Shown in pieces: positions 44,270 to 51,714 of a stretch of DNA of 64,000 nucleotides. Source of the DNA: G963674835 sp963674835 (lineage in GTDB: Bacteria; Planctomycetota; Planctomycetia; Pirellulales; Thermoguttaceae); contig CAXXKC010000003.1 in the NCBI GenBank assembly GCA_963674835.2, positions 3,224,001 to 3,288,000 of the forward strand, given 5' to 3'. The stretch's first letter is position 1, and each line of letters begins with the position of its first letter. A program made the position numbers and the translations under genes. The notes under the pieces were generated by a model. It worked only from the letters and a program-made list of their open reading frames with translations, did no database searches and had not been told where the DNA came from.

Positions 44270-46546
44270 TCATTGTCCCGCAGCCAACAGTTGCGAGCAC
44301 AGCGACAGTTTCTGCCGCGCGTCGTCCAAATCGCGCAGCTCGCGTGGAAAACACGCGGCCAATCCCTTGTCTTGCACCAAGGCCGCCACCGCATCGACTT
44401 GCTTCCCGAGCGTCGCCAGGGTGTCGCCCGGCGTGTCCGACTTCGCCGCCGCTTCCACCGCCTCGACCAGCGACTGCACCTGCTTCTCGTATTCGCCGCT
44501 CACTGCCCGAGCTTCGACCGCGGCCGCGTCCTCTTCCTCGAATCCGGCGGCAGCCAACAGGTTCCGTTCGCTACCCTCACCGCGGCAAAGCGACACATCG
44601 TCGAACCACGCCGCGCCCTCCGGCTGATGGAACTCCAGCAGCACCATGGCCGTCTTCACCGGGCGAGAAGGGACCACGCGAATGCTCTTCTCTTCCCAGT
44701 CATGCGTGCCCGGCGAGAACAGAACCGTGTGCACCTCGGGCCACTGGCCGTCCTGATAGTCCAGATACAGGTGCATGCAATACGTGTGTCCCTCGCGCGC
44801 GTCGAAGTGCCGCCGTCGCGCCGCCGGCGTATCGAGAGCCACCTCCTCCGACGCCGCCACGTCGCGAGCCTTGCTGAAGGCACGCGCCACGATCGGTTGC
44901 CCAACCGCATGGTCCAGCGACACGAACTGTGCCGCACCCCGCCGGTTGAAGTATTTCCACTTCGGCATAGGCCCCGTGTACGTGCCCCCCAGAACCGCCA
45001 GGCTACCCTTCCCGCTCCGCGCCACGGCGGTATCCCACTCCCCGCCCTGACAGAACCGCGACCACGCTTTGTGCGGGAAAAGCGTACCCAACTCGCGATC
45101 CAGCGCCCGCTGCACGAGTTGCAGCCGCAAACCTTCTGCCGTCCGTGCCAGCAGGCTCTTCGCCACGGTCGCCGCGCTACCCAACTGCAGCACGCTCGGA
45201 CCCTCGAGCGTGTTGAACGTCAGCGTGCCCGCCGCGAGTTTCCCCGCGAGCACGCGCCCGCCGAACTCATCGAAGACCACGGTACCGGCTTGCACACCGA
45301 GCTTCTCCGCATCGCACACGACTTGCTCCGGCCGACCGGAATCAACGAACAGATAGACGCCGTCGGCCGCGCCGCGCCCGTAGCGGACGATTTGCGGCGG
45401 CGTCTGCGGCGAACGTCCCGTAATGCGGTCGAGTCCCGCCTCTTGACGCTTCAATTCCTTCACCTTGCCTTCGGCGTCAACCGCCACGTCGGCCGCCGCC
45501 GCACCGGCTTCACCAGCGGCCCCTGCAACCGACGCAAGCCGCGCGGTAGGTTCCGCCTGGCGACCGGCACGCTGCATGGCTCGCGAAATGGGGACCAGCC
45601 GTCGCAACACCCAACGCTGGTGGTCATACACATCCGGCCGCGAACAGTAGGACGAGTACGCCGCCCCCGCGGCCGTCCCGCCGTTGGTATAGCCGAAGAA
45701 AACGATGCCGTTGAACAGCTTGTTCTTCAGGTAGGCGTCCAACTCGCCGCCGCAGAGGTGCTGCATGGTGAACTCGCCCAGAATCCCCCGCAGCCCCTTC
45801 TCACGTGCCCGCCGGGCGAAGTCGATCGAGAACGGGAAACCCTCGTTTCCAAAAAAGTCGATGTAGCGCAGATACTCGTCCGGGCAACCGTTTGCCGCAA
45901 TGCCCAGGCCGCGTGCGTTCAACCGGCGTGCCAAGGCCTCCAGGAACTGCTGAGGCACCTTGCCGGCGTTGTCCAGGCCGATGCCACCATGCGTGATGCC
46001 GCTATTCTCGAACCCACGCAGGTACTTGGTGATCACGGCCTTGACCAACTCGTTCTCCGTCGACAGATCCATGGTGCCCGACACATCGCCGTAGGACCCC
46101 TTGGGATTGTAACGCACCTTGGCGTACTTCGAGAGCCCTTTCACGCCATACTGCCGCTCCATCCATGCATCGAAAGCCAGTCTCGCGGCCTCATTCTTAT
46201 CGGCCAGGCCGCTGAAGTCGTACCCGGCACCCTTCAGCGACGTTTCAACGATGCTGTTCCAGTAGCGAAACGAGGAGATCCCCAACGCCTTGACGGTGCG
46301 CACGTCATCGCCGCCCCACACGATCTCGTAACCCAACTCGCTCACGTCCGCGATCCTGTGCGACGGCGTGCCGAACGCGATGCCGATCCCTCCTTGCCAG
46401 CCCGAGAAGTCGCGCGGCGCCGATTCCGGTTCTGCCATCACTGGGCCGCCCATGCCGAGCATCCCCACCAACATGGCGACGACCGCCCCAATCAGAACCA
46501 CCCTCTCCGACAAGAATCGCGCCCCGACTGTCGATGCTGAGTACAT
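44270..46546 (-). CDS. Secreted protein with glycosidase-like TIM barrel and C-terminal carbohydrate-binding-like region
   Basis: A 758-residue exported protein; the N-terminus has a signal peptide (about residues 14-38, ending GPVMAEPES). Residues about 45-330 look like a (beta/alpha)8 barrel: EIVWGGDDVRTVKALGISSF, GGIGLDNAGKVP, GILGEFTMQHLCGGE and NGIVFFGYTNGG. About 335-400 is an Ala-rich linker. About 500-680 resembles a beta-sandwich carbohydrate-binding module (KWKYFNRRGAAQFVSLDH; HTYCMHLYLDYQDGQWPE; EGAAWFDDVSL), followed by a helical tail. I do not recognise a specific GH family. It stands in a run of secreted carbohydrate-active genes, 123 nt after the six-hairpin glycosidase-like gene on the same strand, so they may be co-transcribed. 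Confidence 0.7.
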   Translation of the reverse strand: MYSASTVGARFLSERVVLIGAVVAMLVGMLGMGGPVMAEPESAPRDFSGWQGGIGIAFGTPSHRIADVSELGYEIVWGGDDVRTVKALGISSFRYWNSIVETSLKGAGYDFSGLADKNEAARLAFDAWMERQYGVKGLSKYAKVRYNPKGSYGDVSGTMDLSTENELVKAVITKYLRGFENSGITHGGIGLDNAGKVPQQFLEALARRLNARGLGIAANGCPDEYLRYIDFFGNEGFPFSIDFARRAREKGLRGILGEFTMQHLCGGELDAYLKNKLFNGIVFFGYTNGGTAAGAAYSSYCSRPDVYDHQRWVLRRLVPISRAMQRAGRQAEPTARLASVAGAAGEAGAAAADVAVDAEGKVKELKRQEAGLDRITGRSPQTPPQIVRYGRGAADGVYLFVDSGRPEQVVCDAEKLGVQAGTVVFDEFGGRVLAGKLAAGTLTFNTLEGPSVLQLGSAATVAKSLLARTAEGLRLQLVQRALDRELGTLFPHKAWSRFCQGGEWDTAVARSGKGSLAVLGGTYTGPMPKWKYFNRRGAAQFVSLDHAVGQPIVARAFSKARDVAASEEVALDTPAARRRHFDAREGHTYCMHLYLDYQDGQWPEVHTVLFSPGTHDWEEKSIRVVPSRPVKTAMVLLEFHQPEGAAWFDDVSLCRGEGSERNLLAAAGFEEEDAAAVEARAVSGEYEKQVQSLVEAVEAAAKSDTPGDTLATLGKQVDAVAALVQDKGLAACFPRELRDLDDARQKLSLCSQLLAAGQ

Positions 46547-46669
46547 GTCTCTGCCCTTTCAGCGTCAAGAGTCCCCTTCACCAACCCTGGCACACAGGCT
46601 GCCCCACCGCACATGCTCCCGACGGTCCCGTAACCATGCTGGGCGCCCCAGCCGCACAGACCTCGTGAT

Positions 46670-48820
46670 CTACTGCGGAGCCGAACCCGGCTCCAGCTTC
46701 TTCGGTTCACTCTGCAGCAGCCGGTCGCCGTGGATAACGATGGCCTGACCGATCTTCGCCCGAAGGCTCTGGCCGTGCATCGTCACCTCGAACTGACCGT
46801 CGCGCACCACGATATCGAGCACCCGGCCACGAAGCTTCAGGCCCCGCAACGCCATGTCCGCCGCGAACGCCGGCGGATGGGGGTCGATCACCAGATCGCC
46901 GTCAAACTGCTGGCACACGCCGAACATGCCGAAGATGATGCACTGCGCCACGGTTACGCCGTCGATCGTGCACTGCAGAGGCGTGTCTTTGCGATAATCG
47001 ATCGCGTTGGCGACCAGCGAGTCGCCCCAATACGGCATCCGTTGGCCCCACCACAGCAGCCGCCGAAGGATCTCTTCCGCCTCGGCCGCGTGCCCCGATT
47101 TGTACAGCCTCTCGGCGATCTGCGGCGGGAAACACGTACAGTTGCCCCCGCCTCCATTGTCGATATCAACCTGATCGTAAGCGATGTCGGTCTTCGACAT
47201 GCTATGCAGACCTTCGGCCGAGAAAAACTCCCTCTCGTTCAGATGGCCGAGCAAACCGGCCGTCTCCTCGTCGTCCAGCACGCCGCTGCCGAACAGCTTG
47301 AACATCTGCACCGTGTAGCGAGTATCCTTGCGCCCTTCGCCGGTGATGAAATCGAACCATCGCGTTTTTGGGTTCCACAGGCTTTGCTTCAGCAGCGACT
47401 TCAGGGCCGCGGCCCGCTCACGCAGCTCGGGCGCCGGCTTGCCTGCCACCTCCGCCAGGCGCCAGGCCATGAGATAATTCGCGTACCGCCGGCCGTTCAG
47501 ATCGGGCATCACGTGGTTGTACGGATACCCACGCCGCAACTCCAGGTGGCTGTTCGACGATCCATAGTCGATCAGCGCCACGGGCTTCGACGGATCGTCG
47601 CCGAACCGGCCGTGAGCCAGCACGTGTTCGAGGATCGTCTTGCCGTCCACTTTCTCCGCAAGAAAAGCGGTATCGCCCGTGTTCTTCACGTAGTAGTAGA
47701 TCAGCCCGACGGTCTTCTCCTGGTTGACCATGTACCACGGCCCAAAAGCCTCGCCGCCTAGCGGATTGAACGCAAAGTGCTTCGTCATGTCCGTCTTCAG
47801 GAACTGGCCGATATGTGCCCGAGCGGCCGCCGCATCGACCAACGGCAAGATCTCCCACGTCTCGCCGAAATTCCACAAGTAGTCGCACACACACCCGCCC
47901 CGCACACTGCCCGTGCTGTAGTACGGATGGAGAATGAACTCAGGCACATCCCACCGATTCATCAGAAAATGAACCAGCGACCGGTCATAGAACTGCACCA
48001 ACGCCGCGTTGGTCGATTCCAACCGCGGGAGCTTCTCGCCGAGCTCGCCGCATCGCGCCCGATACGTGTCCTCAACCGTGGCCAGCGCCTTCCGGGGATC
48101 GGCGGCCAACGTCTGGCACGCAGCCACGGCCTCCAATTTGCTCCCCATCGAGAACACCACATGCAACGTCGCTCGCGCACCCGGCGCCACCGCTAGCTCT
48201 ACCCGTCCGCTGCCCGTCGCACCGTCCCAAGCCAATCCCTTCTCTGCGGCCTGCACAACGATCGCCCGATCATCCACCTCCAGCACCAGGCGGCCGTCCT
48301 CCATAGTCCGATGGGTGGCCGTCTTGCTCGTAGGAGCGGCAAACTCCCACCCAGCAGACCGATCGAGCGTCCTGTCGGCCGTGATCGCCACGGGCACAAC
48401 CTGCGGTTGCTTGCCGGTATTCTCCACGGTGATCGCCAACACACCGGCACGGTATCCCGGCACGAGGGCCGTAACGCTCGTCACGCGCACCTCGCCCGCC
48501 GTACCGGACCGATCCACTCGATACGGCCGCCACGTATACTTTTGCGTGGCCACTGGCTTGCCGTGCACCGATGCGTGCAAGCCAAAATCGGAGCTCACAT
48601 ACGGCGGCGCCCACAAACCGTCGACCCATGCCACGTCTTTGAACCTGATGCCCGCCGTCAGCTTACCGTTGACGATGCCCAGGTGCGCCTCCTCCATGAT
48701 GCTCGCCGCACCATCGATCGCAAACGGATCGTCCGCCTCATGTGCCGGCTGGCCCCCCAGTGCAAGCACCGTGCTCCAAAGCAACACGCCCCCCAGCAAG
48801 ATCGCAGTCGGTCGAAACAT
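46670..48820 (-). CDS. Secreted six-hairpin glycosidase-like protein
   Basis: A 716-residue exported protein. The start is fixed by AAGGAG six bases before the ATG, which opens a signal peptide (FRPTAILLGGVLLWSTVLAL). The N-terminal 250 residues are a beta-sandwich; the rest looks like an (alpha/alpha)6 toroid of the six-hairpin group: LHPYYSTGSVRGGCVCDYLW, GETWEILPLVDAAAARAHIG, PYNHVMPDLNGRRYANYLMA, LWNPKTRWFDF and WWGQRMPYWGDSLVANAIDY. Such folds include alpha-L-rhamnosidases, GH63 and GH37 enzymes; the acidic residues in CVCDYLWNFGE and GYPYNHVMPD are candidate catalytic groups. Substrate and family are not assigned. Confidence 0.78.
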   Translation of the reverse strand: MFRPTAILLGGVLLWSTVLALGGQPAHEADDPFAIDGAASIMEEAHLGIVNGKLTAGIRFKDVAWVDGLWAPPYVSSDFGLHASVHGKPVATQKYTWRPYRVDRSGTAGEVRVTSVTALVPGYRAGVLAITVENTGKQPQVVPVAITADRTLDRSAGWEFAAPTSKTATHRTMEDGRLVLEVDDRAIVVQAAEKGLAWDGATGSGRVELAVAPGARATLHVVFSMGSKLEAVAACQTLAADPRKALATVEDTYRARCGELGEKLPRLESTNAALVQFYDRSLVHFLMNRWDVPEFILHPYYSTGSVRGGCVCDYLWNFGETWEILPLVDAAAARAHIGQFLKTDMTKHFAFNPLGGEAFGPWYMVNQEKTVGLIYYYVKNTGDTAFLAEKVDGKTILEHVLAHGRFGDDPSKPVALIDYGSSNSHLELRRGYPYNHVMPDLNGRRYANYLMAWRLAEVAGKPAPELRERAAALKSLLKQSLWNPKTRWFDFITGEGRKDTRYTVQMFKLFGSGVLDDEETAGLLGHLNEREFFSAEGLHSMSKTDIAYDQVDIDNGGGGNCTCFPPQIAERLYKSGHAAEAEEILRRLLWWGQRMPYWGDSLVANAIDYRKDTPLQCTIDGVTVAQCIIFGMFGVCQQFDGDLVIDPHPPAFAADMALRGLKLRGRVLDIVVRDGQFEVTMHGQSLRAKIGQAIVIHGDRLLQSEPKKLEPGSAPQ

Positions 48821-49023
48821 ACGCGTCTCCTTCGATCGCCTCTTTCTGCCTCCGTCCCCACAACGTATCCCGACTCTAGTTGCATCCTCTAGTCCCGTCA
48901 ACGGGTACGGCCCGCCGCACCACCGGACAGTCATCCGTCCGCCCCGATGCCCTCCGCTGGCATGCTTGCCAGAATCGCCTCCGGCGGCGAAAATGAGGCC
49001 GGTTCAACAGGAGAATGAACGTC

Positions 49024-51651
49024 ATGTCGGCAGCATTTACCACCGGATTGCCAGGTCTCGACAAGGTGCTCAAAGGCGTTATGCCCGGCGACAACATCGT
49101 CTGGCAGGTCGACACGGTCGCCGACTACAAGGCCCTCGTCATCCCCTATGCCGAAGCCGCCCGACGCGCCAACTGCCGGCTGATCTACTTCCGCTTCGCC
49201 TCCCACGAACAGCTCATTCCCGACGACTTTGGAGCCGAAATCCACACGCCCGACCCCAGCCTCGGCTTCGAGAGCTTCATCACCCAGGTTCACGAGGTCA
49301 TTGAAGAAGCCGGCCGATACGCGATCTATGTCTTCGACATTCTCTCGGAACTGGCCTCCATCTGGCTGGCCGACCAGATGCTGGGCAATTTCTTCCTCCT
49401 CACCTGCCCGCGGTTGTACGACCTCGAAACAGTCACCTACTTCGGCATGTACCGCAACTGCCACGCCTCGTTCGCGCTGAACCCCGTCACGGAAACGACG
49501 CAGTTTCTCCTCGACGTGTTCCGGCACGAAGGGAAGATCTACGTCCGCCCCATCAAGGTGCAGCACCGGTCCACGTCGTCGATGAACACCATCCACGCTT
49601 GGGAAGGGGACGAGTTCCGGCCGATTACCTCCAGCGCCATCATCTCCGACCTGCTCGCGTCCAGCCGTTGGCCGGGCCTGCGCGCCGATACGCGGTTGGG
49701 CTTCTGGCGGCGAATCTTCAGCGAGGCCCAGCAAACCTACGACGACGCCCGCGCCGGCCGCTGTTCCAAAGAGCGAGAACAAGAGGTCTTCGATCGCCTC
49801 AGCCGCATGGTCCTCTCGCGCGACGAGAACATGCTCCGCCTGGTCCATCGATACCTGAGTTTGTCCGACATCCTCCAAATCCGCGACCGCATGATCGGTA
49901 TCGGGCTCATCGGCGGCAAGACGCTCGGAATGCTCCTGGCCCGCGCCATCCTCAAAGAGCACAACCCGGCCCTCCACGCCAAGCTCGAAGCCCACGATTC
50001 CTTCTACATCGGGTCCGACGTCTTCTACACCTTTCTCATCCGCAACCGCATTTGGTGGATCCGCCAGAAGCAGCGCCAGCCCGACACGTTCCTCGAAGGT
50101 ATCGAGGAAGCCCAGGCCCGCATCCTCCAAGGCCGCTTCCCCGATTACACCATGGACCAGTTCCTCGCCATGCTCGACTACTTCGGCGAGTCCCCCTATA
50201 TCGTGCGTTCCAGCTCGCTCCTCGAAGACACCTACGGCAACGCCTTCGCCGGCAAGTACGACAGCGTCTTCTGCGTAAACCAGGGAACTCGCGAACAGCG
50301 GCTCCAGGCCCTGCTGGACACCGTGCGACGCGTCTATGCCAGCGCGCTGAGCGAAAGGGCCTTGCGCTACCGCGTCAACCGTGGCCTGCTGGATCGTGAC
50401 GAACAGATGGCCCTGCTCGTCATGCGCGTCTCCGGCGCGCGCTACGGCGAGAAGTTCTTTCCGCAGGTGGCAGGCGTCGGTTTCTCGTTCAATCCGTACG
50501 TCTGGCACAAGGATATCGATCCCCGCGCCGGCGTGCTCCGGTTGGTCTTCGGGCTCGGCACCCGCGCCGTCGACCGCGCCGACGACGACTACACCCGCCT
50601 CGTCGCCCTGAACGCCCCGTGGCGCCGCCCGGAAAGCAACTTCGACGAAGTCTGCGAATACTCGCAACATCGCACCGATTACCTGGACCTCGCCGCCAAT
50701 CGCATGATCTCCGGCCATTTCATCGATCTCGTTCGCGAAACGCCCGAACTGCCGCTGGAGATGGTCGCCTCGCAGGACACGTCGGTTACCACCAGCCAGG
50801 GCACCCCACACTACGTGCTCACCTTCGACAAGCTGCTCTCCAGCACGCCGTTCGTCGACGATATGAGCTCCATGCTCAAGACGATCGAAGACGCCTATCG
50901 ATACCCGGTCGACATCGAATTCACGGGCAATTTCGTCAACGACCAGCAGTACAAGATCAACCTCCTGCAATGCCGGCCGCTGCAGGTCCAGGGCCTCGAA
51001 AGCGTCAGCCTGCCGGCGGTCACCGTCTGCGAGACCGACCGCATCATCGAGGCCCACGGCGCCATCATCGGGCCCAGCCGCATCGTCAACGTCGACCGTT
51101 TCATCTACATCGTCCCGTCGCTCTACGGCACGCTCCCCCTCTCGCAGCGCTACGAAATCGCCCGCCTGCTCGGTCGCATCAACCAGGCCGTGCATCGCGA
51201 CGAAGAAACGCTCATGCTCCTGGGCCCCGGCCGCTGGGGTACCTCCAGCCCAGAACTGGGTATCCCCGTCCATTTCGCCGAAATCAACCAGGTGTCCGTC
51301 CTTTGCGAAATCGTCACCATGCGGGAAAACCTCGTTCCCGACGTCTCGCTCGGTACCCACTTCCTCAACGAGCTCGTCGAGATGAACATCCTCTACATGG
51401 CCCTCTTTCCCCGGCAGCAGAGGAACCATCTCAACGAATCGTTCTTCCTCGACTCGCCTAATCGGCTCCTCGATGTCGTTCCCAGCGCCGCGCGTTGGCA
51501 GGAAGCCGTCCGTGTGATCGACACCAAAGACGTGCTCTCGGCCGGCCGTTCCGTGCTCCTTCTGGCCAATGCCAGCGAGCAGGTGGCCACCATCTTCCTG
51601 GGCGACTCCAGCATCCTCGCGAAACAGACGCCCCGCAAGGAGCGAAAGTAA
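49024..51651 (+). CDS. Degenerate KaiC-like domain fused to PEP-synthase/PPDK ATP-grasp domain
   Basis: About 875 residues, cytosolic. Residues 1-230 align with the KaiC/RecA fold (FTTGLPGLDKVLKGVMPGD...IYFRFASHEQL; IYVFDILSEL), but the nucleotide loop reads QVDTVADYK where GxxGxGKT is expected, so ATP binding there is lost. Residues about 290-760 are the ATP-grasp (PPDK_N) domain of pyruvate phosphate dikinase/PEP synthase: IGLIGGKTLGMLLARAIL, SPYIVRSSSLLEDTYGNAFA, GKYDSVFCVNQG, LLQCRPLQVQG. The His-swivel and PEP-binding TIM barrel of real PEP synthases are absent. The ATG was chosen because AGGAG is ten bases upstream; another ATG three codons earlier is only one base from it. It probably transfers phosphate to a protein or small-molecule partner that is not encoded here. 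Confidence 0.8.
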   Translation: MSAAFTTGLPGLDKVLKGVMPGDNIVWQVDTVADYKALVIPYAEAARRANCRLIYFRFASHEQLIPDDFGAEIHTPDPSLGFESFITQVHEVIEEAGRYAIYVFDILSELASIWLADQMLGNFFLLTCPRLYDLETVTYFGMYRNCHASFALNPVTETTQFLLDVFRHEGKIYVRPIKVQHRSTSSMNTIHAWEGDEFRPITSSAIISDLLASSRWPGLRADTRLGFWRRIFSEAQQTYDDARAGRCSKEREQEVFDRLSRMVLSRDENMLRLVHRYLSLSDILQIRDRMIGIGLIGGKTLGMLLARAILKEHNPALHAKLEAHDSFYIGSDVFYTFLIRNRIWWIRQKQRQPDTFLEGIEEAQARILQGRFPDYTMDQFLAMLDYFGESPYIVRSSSLLEDTYGNAFAGKYDSVFCVNQGTREQRLQALLDTVRRVYASALSERALRYRVNRGLLDRDEQMALLVMRVSGARYGEKFFPQVAGVGFSFNPYVWHKDIDPRAGVLRLVFGLGTRAVDRADDDYTRLVALNAPWRRPESNFDEVCEYSQHRTDYLDLAANRMISGHFIDLVRETPELPLEMVASQDTSVTTSQGTPHYVLTFDKLLSSTPFVDDMSSMLKTIEDAYRYPVDIEFTGNFVNDQQYKINLLQCRPLQVQGLESVSLPAVTVCETDRIIEAHGAIIGPSRIVNVDRFIYIVPSLYGTLPLSQRYEIARLLGRINQAVHRDEETLMLLGPGRWGTSSPELGIPVHFAEINQVSVLCEIVTMRENLVPDVSLGTHFLNELVEMNILYMALFPRQQRNHLNESFFLDSPNRLLDVVPSAARWQEAVRVIDTKDVLSAGRSVLLLANASEQVATIFLGDSSILAKQTPRKERK

Positions 51652-51714
51652 CGACCGCACGCAATGCCCGCCGGCGCGTTTCCCGCGGCGCCGATCGAAA
51701 TCGCGGATCGTTGC

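Noticed and set aside
44273..46540. Long plus-strand open frame of about 755 codons opposite the secreted barrel protein
   Set aside because: It mirrors the real gene; high GC at third positions leaves the opposite strand open. Its translation is rich in Arg, His and Pro with no motif.
48931..51660. Minus-strand open frame of about 909 codons opposite the KaiC-PPDK gene
   Set aside because: Shadow frame, acidic low-complexity translation without motifs; the plus-strand gene has clear family landmarks.
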